From NCBI RefSeq assembly GCF_001949145.1, contig NW_019091448.1, positions 777,822-837,821 on the forward strand: a stretch of DNA of 60,000 bases, given 5' to 3'. Source of the DNA: Acanthaster planci (lineage: Eukaryota > Echinodermata > Asteroidea > Valvatida > Acanthasteridae). Position 1 is the stretch's first letter, and each line of letters begins with the position of its first letter. A model generated the notes under the pieces. The model searched no databases. It was not told where the DNA came from and was given only the letters and a program-made list of their open reading frames with translations. The position numbers were made by a program, and so were the translations under genes. Below, one piece after another: positions 13,301 to 25,490 of this stretch.

Positions 13301-16300
13301 AAAGGATCAGCAAAATAAACAGACACCTGACCACTAAATATTTGCTAAACAGAGAGCCTCTTGTTTGTAGCCAAGTGGCCCCATGGCTAGGGTAGGCCAC
13401 AGACATCCCCAGTGATTATCATGCCATAGGGTGTCACACAGGAGGACTTCAGATTCATCAAGGAGAGATTTCACTGACAGTTGGAGGAGAGGCAGGCCTC
13501 AGGAAGATTGTCATGTTGAAATCAAGGACACGAATGAAGGCTACAGGAAACACATTCAATGCACAGTACACATACCCATGCATGTATCAAGATACAAGTG
13601 AGTCTGTTAGTTTTTATAAGGAATTTTAGATCGCTCACAAATGTACGGTACAGGAACATGTACTACCTTTTTACTGCATGCACTGTATGCATGAAAATGC
13701 ATGTTACCTGCTTTATCTATGGAAGTAATCACTTAGCCATTTTTGAGATGGATTTTTCATTTAGTTATGACTTTTGGTACTGTACATTCTGGTTTTGTTT
13801 TTGCATGTGGGTGGGAGACACCAATAAAGTACAGGGACATGTCATTACTTCAGACACAACTAAATGTACTGTTTGTCAAAGTTACTTACATGTAGTTTTG
13901 ATGCTGGTAACATGAACAGCTATAATTGAGAGCCATTTGTAAACATGCACAGATTAATAGTACCCAAAGACCCACCAAAACAAGCCACCTGCAATGGATC
14001 AACTATGAGGCATTACATGTACATGTACCTTTGTTAGCTCTCATTTGGGAAAGCTTACATTTAAACACATGACAGTATAGGGAAAAACACCATGAGGGAA
14101 AAATACCCAAGTTAAGCATAAAATTTCAAGTAAAACCAATTAAAGCAAATACCCCCACAACACCCCCCCTCCCCCACAATGCACATACAAGACCATCCCC
14201 AAACACCATATGGTCTGATCATTAGTTCTAGACTCCATCTGCCTGGGGGTGTGCAAGACAACCCATTCCTGTCATAATAGACTCTAATGCTGCAATTGTT
14301 TAGGCTTGTCCAATAAGGGCTGTCACTCACCACATGCAGATTTTCTTAGCAAACCACCCATGGTTAGGCCTACACTTTGGAGCTAGACCCGCTCATATTG
14401 AAAAGTACATATATGTACATGAACATGTACTTCCAAAAAAAATTACTCTATGTTTGTACATGTACAATACATCATACTCTTACTAGTCCATGGACAGCAA
14501 ATAAACAAACCAGTCAACCTTAAACTTCTGGGTACAGAGCAGGGAGAATGGGTGGATGAAGGGTATAATTTGTTCCCAGGGGTATACGCGCTTGCTGCAA
14601 GTGTTTCCATGTTTTGGCAGACATGTAGGTTGTGCTACATGTACATTACTACAACATGAAAATTGACAATTTGACTATGGCAATTTCATTATTACCGGTA
14701 CACCCTCCACTATGGACTATACAGACATAAGGTACTTGTGAAACATAGCCCCCCTAACTTTAGCATACTCAGTCAAGAAATGATGACAATCAAATATTTT
14801 TTACTAGTACATGTACAAAGCTGAATGCAATCTGAACACAAGTGTGGTATAACACCATTGAAAAAAAAGCACAATTTCTTGTTAAGCAAATTTTGCTACG
14901 AAGTTTGTACTAACCTCACATGTATTTTTGAAAATGCATACATGTACATTAGCCCAGGTTGGATGTTGTCTTCATTTCATTACGACTGACGTCCAGGGTA
15001 TAAAATAAACAAAACGACCACAAAATTGGTTCTAATTTGTTCTTGTATTCAGTCTAATGTATTCGGTATAACTTTTAAAATGGGACAAATCAATGATATG
15101 AGTAAATCACTAAGCAACAGAAATGTGCCAACGCCTTGCTGGGTGGTACTCTATTCCCTCGACACGGAACTGCCGGGAGTCCCTTAACTTCTATCAAACT
15201 TTGGGGACACCTTTTGTCTGTCTATTTAAGTCCACCTCTTAACACATAATACATGCTAAACCAAAGACCAGGATTTGTACAAATCATGAACTTTAGCTTT
15301 CCCGTACTGGCCGCAGGAGACTCAGCTTGCATGCAGGTAACTAGGCCAACTGTCACCAACGCACGCCACAGCCTCACCCCGGCCCAATGTTGTGTGTACT
15401 CAGCATGGAGATCAATGGTACTCGAGGCTAAGAACCAAGTTGTGCATTACGTGCTTTATGTGAGCATCGAAAACAGTGGATTCTGTTAGACTTTAGTTTC
15501 GCTGGTTCCAGTCAGAACATGTAGTTTCAATGTGGGTGTACGCAGTTCGGAATCTCATGCACCAGGTAGTTGCGTGCACACACCATATGAACTACACTGG
15601 AGAATGGCTGAAAACAGTCCTTAACAATGGCCAGAATTAATGTTACATCCAACTTTATTTTCCCGTTTTTGTCTTTGGTGGTGATGTGCCGAATATCTTA
15701 TCCCACCAGCTGTGGAGATAAGGATGCATAGGAGTTACAGACATTGGCTCCTTGGAAAAGGTAGATGTGTTGACAATTTTAGTTACAAAATTTTTCGCCC
15801 GATTTTGCACCTTCATATCCTGGACTCCCTCCATAATGTAATACGGTCAGGGAGTCCATCTGGGCTAACATGTACATTACAAGTGCCTCGCACAGGGTAT
15901 AAGCACCCCAGTGTACGTGTACTGCTGGCACAAATATGAGGAACATTCCAAACCTGCATGGACGATCTGCCAAACTTTTCAAGTTCAAAACTTACCATAC
16001 ATGACATTCCTCTACACAAGGTTGGGACTGGCATGCCAGTCGCTACCTCAGCAGAACTGCAAATCACCGTGACGCTATGATGGGGCAAAACACAATAGGG
16101 GCTACTGGTATGGGAGTCCAAACTCAAAGAGGAGCTTAAGGCATTCCAAAAGGAATTACACTATCTGCTATTGTGCTGATTATCAGCGCTCCAATGAAGC
16201 AGAACTCACTTTTTCAATGCCAGGGGTAGTAAACAACATGATTAGATTACAGTGTGTATATTTATGACAGTACAAGTAGATGCTCCTACCGGAATATCAA

Positions 16301-16756
16301 GTGCGGTTCAATAAAAAAAAGGAAACAATTTTCTTCATCATTCCAGTACTTCCCAACACAACCGCTTCCCTTGCGCATTCCCATGCCATGGTGGCCACAG
16401 CCAGAGAGGCAGACAGCACTTCACCCCTCAAGTTCCACAGTGGTAACATCAATCATTCGATTGCACTGTATACTTTATCCCTATTTGCCAAATGCGGGTC
16501 AGAATCGTGCACTGTCATATTGACAAAAACTGGCATCCAGAGCTGGCTCCATTGTTCATGTCCAACTACGACCCCAACTAGTGTGAGTGATCACAAGTAT
16601 CCCTTTGTCATGCCAACCATAGCCTTTAGTAACTTGTCTTTTAAAAAACAGCCATACATTGCATGCAGGATGCAGGCAAAAACAAACCACAGTGTCATGG
16701 TGATCAATAGTTAATGATGGCAGAAAGCTAGCCTTTTATCAAGGCGCTGTTGCCTA

Positions 16757-17007
16757 GTCGCTCAAGAGCGAGGAGCTAGAAGAGACTTGTTTAAGCACCA
16801 AACAATGCACAAAGAAAGACTACACACCAAACCGCACGCACACCTGAATTAACCATGCATGCGCATGTAGTAACCGAGCTGTGTGTGTCGTGGACTGTGC
16901 GTGCCAGCGCAAGTGTGGTGCATGTGTGCGGTTTGCCGTGTAGTCTTTCTTCATGCATTGGTTTGGTGCTTAAACTAGTCTCCTCCAGCTCCTAACTCTT
17001 GAGCCAC
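16757..17007. mobile_element. 251-bp foldback MITE, TA target duplication
   Basis: Long terminal inverted repeats of about 86 bases, roughly 85 percent alike, start GTCGCTCAAGAG on the left and GTGGCTCAAGAG on the right (reverse complement). They share TTTAAGCACCAAAC and AAGAAAGACTACAC. Flanked by TA at 16755-16756 and 17008-17009. Nonautonomous; no open frame of note. Confidence 0.75.
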
Positions 17008-18360
17008 TATGATCGCAAGTACAGTACATACATGTACACTGCACCAGTACATGTACCAACTATGGGCATCATTCTATGCAAAAGAGGGAGTCATTTGACA
17101 CTGGTTGACCAACTTCCAATGAATATCAGTACCTTGTATCATTACATGTGCAAGTGGATCAACTGTGTAACATACATAAATTTTTTTCTTTCATGTCACT
17201 TTCATCCCATGTACCTCTTCAGTTTTCACTGGACACCCTCCTGAATCCCACGCAAGTACATGTACATGTACCAGTATGAGGCCTGCCAGATCCAAGTTTT
17301 TCCAGCAGCCTCAACACAAGGGGACCAATCTGATACAGTGATAGTGACAGGGTAAAACAGGTGCATCCATCAGACATGACATCATACATGTATGTACATG
17401 TACACTATGTACATGTCTCATTATTAGTGGCCAGGATACTTTTAGGTTCACACCAGCTTTACAACAAACAGTACCGAGTTACTATAATGTAGTGAGGTTG
17501 CGCGAACTGGCTAGGGACAACAAAAATTTTTCCATGTCATAGACTGCAGCCCATTCACCTGTGTGGATCTATATGTAGAATCAATTAATCATTGAGGTGA
17601 TCTTATCACAGGAAGTACCCATATCAGCTTTCCAGGAGCTGGTGGTTAATAGGAAACTTCCTCTGTAATAAAGCTTTAAGAATTTGTTCCAAAATTACAC
17701 AGAAACTTTATACTGCACATGCACATCCACCAAGAATGGTTCATGCCTAGGGCAAGTTCACTGATCTATTTCCTCTATGATTCAACCGAATTCTTGCTTG
17801 GATATACATGTAAAATGCCATATCATCAAAAACGGTAATGTACATACTAGTACATGTACTGTTATACATGTATTTTCTTGAAGACAGCAAATTTATCTGC
17901 ATTTTTGGGAAAGTTCAGCTCAGGATGTTTTTTTAATCGCCACTTTACACTGCACTTTACACTGCACACAAATGCACACGTACAGTACACCAGTACAGGT
18001 ACCGTACATGTACGCAAGTACCAAAAAAGGTTTCAGGGTTTGATGCAAACTTACGGTACTGTAAAAACTGCAAGCCAGCAGTCCAAGATTTCCAATTTCA
18101 AGTGTGACGAGAGACAAGCTTGACAACCTCTTCAAATAACTCGGTAGAACTTCATCACACACCATACATGTATGCACTGTGTATGTAAATAAGGTACTGG
18201 TTCTCAACTTCTCGTGTGTAATATACAAAATTGGCCTTAAATAAAATGATTTCCACTCAATCCCAACAATACAGCCCAGGAAAAAGGTTTCAAAGGATGG
18301 AATCCCAGTAGTTACGACATCAGGTCAGGTACTGCCTCCAAAATCAACATCCACAAGGGA

Positions 18361-19016
18361 GAAATGTACATGTACATGTACAAAATCTAAAGCCTTTCAT
18401 TAGTGTTGAACGGCAACAGAAAGGGATGTCTGTAGCTAATAACTGTACAAAAGTACATGTACATCCACCATGCATGTACTGGTAAGTGGTAAGCATACAT
18501 GTACATGTAGCTCCACTACTTGTTTTCAGGGGAACCGTGTGTCTCTGGGAGCAAATCTTGTCAAATACACTGGATGCGTCATTACTTTTCTTGAGGTACT
18601 GCTTACATGTACTTCCATTTGCACTTATTCAAAGGGATTGGGGTGGGTGGGCATACGTTTACCGGTACAATATAAACGAACCCGGATGTTTTTCTGTATT
18701 TCCGAAGTGCCATTCAAGACACTGCACACATAGGCACATGTACATGTATATACCCGGTACATGTAAATGTGTGTAAGTGCCATATATGCACATAGTGGTA
18801 CATGTATGTACATTTGCTATACATGTACCTTCTTGCACAACCCAGTCACACAATAAGAATAATATTTCAACCTGTACGTCAACTCACTCTAGCATTCTTG
18901 AGTGTACATGTACATGTACTTTATTGGAGAGGAAGTACTAAGGAGGTAGGTACATGTACATGTAACTGTCGGACAAAAGATATTCATGTACATGTACCTC
19001 CTAAACATACCGGTAA
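18361..19016. repeat. ACATGT hexamer cluster
   Basis: About ten runs of (GTACAT) of 1.5-3 units, for example near 18365, 18453, 18498, 18736, 18905, 18951 and 18988, interspersed with unique sequence and TACCGGTA words. Confidence 0.75.
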
Positions 19017-20387
19017 CTGAAGCTGACAAAACAGAAGGTAAAGTAGATGTATTGTTCACTGCCCATTAACAGCCAGGGAAATGCACCTGTACTATTTGGC
19101 CTACATGTACAGGTACACTGTAGGCTAGCATGCCCTCCTCAGAAACTCTAGGCCTGTACAGTACATCATGCAACCTCAATCAGCAAAGGATTAATACCTA
19201 GTTACTGTAAATGACACTGAATCAGCAGTTTCCAATGTGTACATTGCATCTTCTGACCACAATTCTCTCAATCTTCTTTTCGGTTTGTTCTTGTGGGTTT
19301 ATTTTTTTCTTCTGACTAAATCATTAATATACAGCGTTAAACTGTAAACCACCCTTGCTCTACCTGTGCAGATGTGGGCATTAATTTATGGTACAGTCAA
19401 TGGCTACAAAATACTTGCATGTACAATGTATGGACATGCGCAGCAACTTTAAGATTCACCGAGTATAACGGTACATTAATAGATACATGTAAAATGGAAA
19501 AATATGTTAACTTACGACATACTCGGACTGAAACACCTTGTTTTTGCTGCCTGCACGCCACATGTACTGGTAATTTTGCAAAATAAATCCAGCGAAATGT
19601 TCCAATTTAATGATGCCAGGGACAATTCCGATCAGGATGCCAAGTGGTACACGTAGATGCACATGTAACCAGTTTCAATACAATTCATCCAGTTCCAACA
19701 AGTACACCTGCCCCCACTGTGCATGTGGAACAGGAGCTCAAGCACCAGTAAGCCTGCCTTTAAAAAGTTAAAAGCCAGCAAGGGTGACCCTGGAAGTTCT
19801 GCATAGCATTCCTCCGCCACACAATGCCGCCGATGGGATGATGAGCCTTAGCATCAGTTAGTGGGGACATGCTCCACTTCAGGCCAAGTATACTGTACCA
19901 AGAGCAATGCAGGAGACATTTTCAGGTTGTTCAAAAAAACATAACGGCCAACGACAACACAAAGAACACCAATCGACATCAGCTTGAAAGTCAAGTGGGT
20001 ACTGATTTACCAGTAACTTCCTATACATGTATGAATAAACTTGTACCTCATAGCTACCAATATGTTGCAAGATGTGGTCTCCGTGCGTGTGCAACCCCAG
20101 AAAGCTTAATCAGCATAAGCGCGTCCGTTGGAGTGTTTAACCAGGGCTTTGTTGCAGCCTTGACAGGCCAAAGAAAACACTTAAAAAAGATTTAGCCCCA
20201 CAACAGGGCCGCATTGTGCAATGAGGGACAGGGATTGACAATGGCGGATAAATAAGCAAGCATCTGGCAGATCAGACCATGTAAAGGCCTGCAAGCTACA
20301 GAGTTGCTCCTTCAGACCCAAGTAACAAGCTGCCATGCCACCAGATGAAGTCATGCATAGCCAATAAGAGTCTACAAAGCATAGTAC

Positions 20388-20485
20388 AGTACATGTATTC
20401 TACATGTAGACCAGTACACGTGTACATGTACATGTATACTTGCAAGGGAGAAAAGACATGCATGCTTACAGTACATGTACATGTA
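20388..20485. repeat. ACATGT hexamer cluster
   Basis: GTACATGTATTCTACATGTA, CACGTGTACATGTACATGTA and CAGTACATGTACATGTATGA within 100 bases. Confidence 0.75.
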
Positions 20486-23400
20486 TGATGGCTGGGTCAG
20501 AAAGAAAGGAAACCAACATGTTGAGAAACTGAGCAGCACAAAGGCAGCCTGGTGAAAATCCAACATCAAAAGAAAACAGCATGGTTCACACTGTTGACAA
20601 CCATTTACTGTAGGGGCTCTTTCTAAATCCACCAGGAGGTGGTAGAGGACTTTGCAGAAACGAGGTACATGTACATGTACTAGTACCTGAGTGTTGTAAT
20701 CGAGTCCATCACAATTCCTTTCACAAGCCCAATCACAAATCCCTACACAAGACCAGTCATAGGTAACAGGGTGAACAACGACAAAAGAATGCTTTTGTCA
20801 CAGTTCATTTGAAAAGCTTGTGAATGGGCTTCAGACTGAATGACTTCTAATGGACTTTAAAGCGACATGCACGGACTGATAAAGGACTTGACTACAAAAC
20901 TAACATGTCAACGTTCATGTACAACATTGAAGTACAAGCTTTAAGTACTAAAACTTCATGCCCAATGAAAATTAAGGAATGAACAAAGAAAATGTCGGCT
21001 ACTGTGCTGTCAAGTGGCTGCCCAACAGGCCCAATGCCATGATACTGCTAAGCACATGATTTTACGCTTAGATCTGGCTTTGCATATTTCACGGAGATGG
21101 TAAGCAGCAAAAGACATGTTTGAATATCTTTTTTAAAGAGGCTACATTGTGTAAGTTTGCTTAACTTAGTGACATAACGATGGCAATCTCCATGGGCGTG
21201 TGACACGGTCAGCACAACCATGCCATGAAATAATGCTTGGCAAATTTTTTTTCTGCGATGGTAAGCACAACTTTACTGCTATGTAACTGTTAAGCAGTGC
21301 AATGAACCTGATGAACTACCGTAGGGGCCAATTTCTACAAGAGAACTGTTACAACAAGATAACTGCAGCAGCTTTTACACGTGTATCACTGCAACTTTGC
21401 AAGATGCATGGGACTCTTTGTCCAGCCATGCTCTGTGGTCCAGCAGACTTGAAGGCTTTGCTCCCACAGTCTTATCAGCTTCGATGCTCAACAGGCTCCA
21501 GCTTGTCGATGACCACACAAGTACTCACAATGCCAGTCTCTTGGACTCCACAGGTAAAACTTTCATTCACACCATGCTGCAGTCCATGTCTGGAACAGGA
21601 CTCCAAGAGGGTGTACATAGTGGAGAAATTGAAAACAGTAGTAGTGGTCTCTCCTTCAAGAGCATGGTGCATAAACTTTTTCTCTCGTGGTGCTGACATG
21701 TAGCAAGCTCCTTGTTTCCCCTCTCAACAGCTGTGAACCACCAACAGGCCCATGGAGACTTCAGTTACTGTACATTGTACTAGTATGTACATGTAAAGTG
21801 CTCTGCTGACAATATACATAACTGTGGTCATACATAATGTGGGCTTCTGTTCACGAGTTGCATTTTTATTACAAAGAAAAGAACATGGCCATTGTATTCC
21901 AACGAAAGGGATCATGCTGAAGGCTGGCGAAGGCAAACAGGCTAGGAAGTTGGGGTTTACTGTTGCTAAAGCGAGACCCTGTCTCGGGGGAACACAGATT
22001 TGCCTTATACCTCACTGCAAAGCACTTTCTAGGTACAGTATGTGGATTCCACAACGACAACAGAGGTAATTTACAAACCCCAGCTATGTCTCCAACTTCA
22101 GCTTTGGTCTGCAACCCAATGAACTGAATCATCTGAGTTGAGACTGTAGGGCTCACACATCTTGCTGCTACAGAAATTTAAAAATTCAAATCCAAAACTT
22201 GGGACATTTTCATTTGGGTGGCAACACAAGTAACCATTTGGAACTGAAGGTGATGGGCACAAGATGGAGCCCAAAATGGAGACGCCACTGAAAGGAAAAA
22301 CAAGTTCCATGGAGCATATCAGCTCCTTATGGAATACACAAGCCTGTTGAAGCAGATACTCATAGCAGATACTCGTAGCAGTCAACTCATTCCTGCCGTG
22401 ACTGAACTGACGGCATAACATCCGCTGGGAAATAAATGGACACATCATGCACACCGGTCACTGCTCAAAAGAACATGATCCTGTGTTTGCTTTCACAGTG
22501 ACAAACATATAAATCCATCTCCCTGCTTCTGCTCTCCACCAACATATTGTTTTGGGGTGGCGGCCATTACTTTGTCCACCGAAAGAAATTTATGCCCTTT
22601 TTTGTTTGGACATCAAACAACCTCCTGGAATGATGCTGCATTTGCAGTGAATGCTAAAAGGAGGGAGGACAGATGGGTTACATTTTTTATAACATAAATG
22701 CACAATGTATCTTGGAGTTAAGAAAAGAACTAACTTGCAAAGAAACAGCACTCATTGAGAGTCAGGTGCATTGTGGATTCATGTTACATGTACCCGGTAC
22801 GTCATTATTTAGCCCACATATCTATTCTTTGCTTGTCATTTCTAGGTCACCCTGGATGCGCATCTCCATGTACATGGTATCACTACAGTACAATGGTATT
22901 TTGTATTTGTTTGAAGCATGTTTGTGTGACGTACATGTACCAGTACATGTACATGCACAATGTATACTACACATGTGATCAGAAAGTTCCATGCACAATT
23001 CACACCGACACTTGTACTGGGGGTATGTGTGACCAGTTGACTACATGTATAACATGTATACGATGTTCTGGTACATACAGTACATGTATTTTTCACACTG
23101 CACCCATATATGTACATGTGTGCTCACAGGAACAAAGAATGTCCACAGAGTGGATGGACAAATTTCCCCACTTTCCCAATCATATCCCATTCAAACCACT
23201 TTATACCAGATTTCAAGGCCTGGACAAAAATACGGCCTCAGTATTTTCACTGTTCACAAAAAAACAAACACATCTGTAGGTTAGATTTCATAGAAGACAG
23301 GAATGCCCATTTTCCATGCAATTGCAGCAGGTAATTTCACAGTCCAATAACCAATTCATCACCTACGACTGGAATGCAGATTTTTTTCCTTGAGTTTCGG

Positions 23401-25030
23401 AGGTAACAAATGTTATAAATAACTCGTGTCACCTGCCCTGTGGTGCCTTATTACACTTTTTCTATGGCATACTCCTAGACACAAATCGCATATTATGCAC
23501 ACCAGTACATGCACACTAGTAAACCGTCAAAAAAGTTCCTTTTAAGAGTCCTATGAACAGCTTGAAATTTGAAATTTCATCTTAAGTACATGTAGGTCTA
23601 AAATGCACTTTACATTATGTGCATGTATGTCATAAGATATACGCAAGTAATTCTTATGTGAAAACAATGTAGGGGTTATCAAAAAACACACGAAATTTTC
23701 TAAGTTTGTATTCAACTCAATTTAAAGTCTGAGACCAAATAGGTATAAATGCAACTTATGGTGCACAGTTGCTTTTTGACGTTTTCTGGCAATGTCACGC
23801 TGTTGGAAAGTTTGGGAAATTTCCCCTCCAAAATGTTTTACTAATTGCATGCAAAAACTCAAAGCAGTACATAGACCCCTCTCACATACAGCCATTTTGG
23901 TAGGAAAATTACGCGGACAACTGTGTACGTGTAAACACCACCATGTGCATGGGCGTGCGGTGAGCAAACTATTATAAACTTGCGCTGGTTGATTGAAATC
24001 TCCTCGACCGTATGCTCAATGCTTTGAAATATGGCACAGCTGATGTGCGTCAAGGAAATTAAAGTGGGTGCCGAAAATGTTGATACACATGACAATCTGC
24101 AGGAAGTGATGTCAATTAGCCTTTTGCGAATTAACTTTGACCCAAATCTGGTACACTGACAGCACGTTCCCACTTGAATTGGGAAAAGGTGGATTTTGAT
24201 CCGGCATGTTGGTGTAATCGTTATCTTACCGCAACGAAACCGAAAGTCGCGTTCCCACTTACCCTTGATCCGCCTTTTTGGACGGAAATGTCAAGCCCGC
24301 GAGGCCAATGAGTTCGGTATTGCACCTCTGCTAGCTTGCTGAGCGCGCGCTCTGTGGCAGTGTTGCCTGCTGGGGCGGCATGCATGTGACCCTTGCGGTG
24401 TTTTGAGTAAGGAGTTCTACTGACGTGACGACCTTAAATCAGACTTAATGTTCAGCCTAGTTATCTCTTCAAACTTTGCTTCCGCTTTGGAGACTCTGTT
24501 ACACGCTGCGGGCTATAAGCTAACACAGAATTAGTTTTTGATGGAAAGCAAGTGAAATTACACAAATGAAAAAGGTTAAGAAACGGACGAATGCGCAACG
24601 AAAATTGTGAAAGGGCTAGGTACACATTGCGGCATCCATGCATCGCGCATATGGGATGACACATTTTGCTAGCCAGTATTTCAGCAGTTGTTTATTATGC
24701 ATGTTGTGCACGTTAAACATTTCACGAGCTACACACCAAAAACCATATTTCTTTGTTCGTCAGACCGCAAAAGTTTAGTGCTACTCATGCACGGGCAGAT
24801 GCTGACAGGTCAAATTGCCGGATCAGATCCACCTTTCACGTTTCCATCAGATCATGATCAGCCAATTGCAGGATCTGATCCACCAACCAGGGTAAGTTCT
24901 TTAAATTCACATGAACATAACAACTTGAGTTCTCCTTACTAAAACCACTGTTGCTATACCTCATGATTCAGGGCAAGCTTTTGCTTAGCTACATAAGAGA
25001 CGCCTTGCAAAAATACACTGTTCTCAGATA

Positions 25031-25232
25031 CGACCACCAAGCTTGCCGGGGTCGGCTGGCCGGTCCGAGTCAGGACGTCTGCACTATTAAGCAGGAGGTC
25101 GTGGGTTCGAGTCCCACCAGAGTAAGCTTGTGACTTTTTTTCGCAAGCTCTCGGACAAGCACTGAGCATACAGTGTTTATTAATAATATATACGTTGGGT
25201 AAGGGAAAAACCCATTATATAAATTAACATCT
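25031..25232 (+). mobile_element. tRNA-derived SINE-like element, copy 1, 5' head inverted
   Basis: Shares with copy 2 the tRNA-like 3' half (B box GGTTCGAGTCC at 25104-25114) and about 120 bases of body and tail (GCAAGCTCTC, CACTGAGCATACAG, then an AT-rich TATTAATAATATATACG stretch). Its first 44 bases (25031-25074) are instead the reverse complement of the head of copy 2 (25284-25327, two mismatches), so no forward A box is present. The 3' limit is approximate. Confidence 0.65.
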
Positions 25233-25283
25233 CCCCAATGCGAAAATACATCTTGAAAATAGCTTGCGGTACCCGCTGCTTCA

Positions 25284-25490
25284 CCTGACTCAGACCGGCC
25301 AGCCGACCCCGGCAAGCTCGGTGGTCGAGTGGTTAATACATCTGCACTAATAAGTAGGAGGTCGTGGGTTCAAGTCCCACCCGAGTAAGCTTGTGACTTT
25401 CTTCGCAAGCTCTCAGACAAGCACTGAGCATACAGTGTTTATTAATAATATATACGTTGGGTAAGGGCAAAACCTGTTATATAAAGTGTC
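25284..25490 (+). mobile_element. tRNA-derived SINE-like element, copy 2, intact head
   Basis: The tRNA-like head spans about 25317-25385: acceptor stem CTCGG/CCGAG, A box TGGTCGAGTGGT (25322-25333), B box GGTTCAAGTCC (25367-25377) with T-arm GTGGG/CCCAC. A non-tRNA body and an AT-rich tail follow, shared with copy 1. The two B-box copies plus a common unrelated tail argue for a retroposon rather than a host tRNA gene. The family was not identified. Confidence 0.7.

Larger units (their letters stand above)
8444..25030. other. Noncoding stretch upstream of DAAM ATG: 5' intron or intergenic
   Basis: No conserved coding segment found on either strand. Longer openings at 12517-12978 plus, 12248-12566 minus and 21302-21703 plus lack recognisable domains, and the neighbouring frames are equally open. 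Contents: dense GTACAT-type palindromic words, small inverted-repeat elements (9176-9319 and 16757-17007, listed separately), an N at 10174, and a CpG-richer patch at about 24160-24420. If DAAM has the 5' exon proposed near 48 kb, this is part of its first intron. Confidence 0.55.

Noticed and set aside
21302-21703. 133-codon plus-strand open frame
   Set aside because: A second plus frame (21397-21696) and a minus frame (21475-21699) are open over the same bases, and none shows a known domain.
24160-24420. Inverted-repeat element around the two CGTTCCCACTT words
   Set aside because: The two copies are in the same orientation and the flanking match is weak; left only as a CpG-richer patch.
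25316-25386. Functional tRNA gene
   Set aside because: A and B boxes and an acceptor stem are present, but the anticodon loop is irregular and a second copy shares the non-tRNA body and tail, so a tRNA-derived retroposon is more likely.
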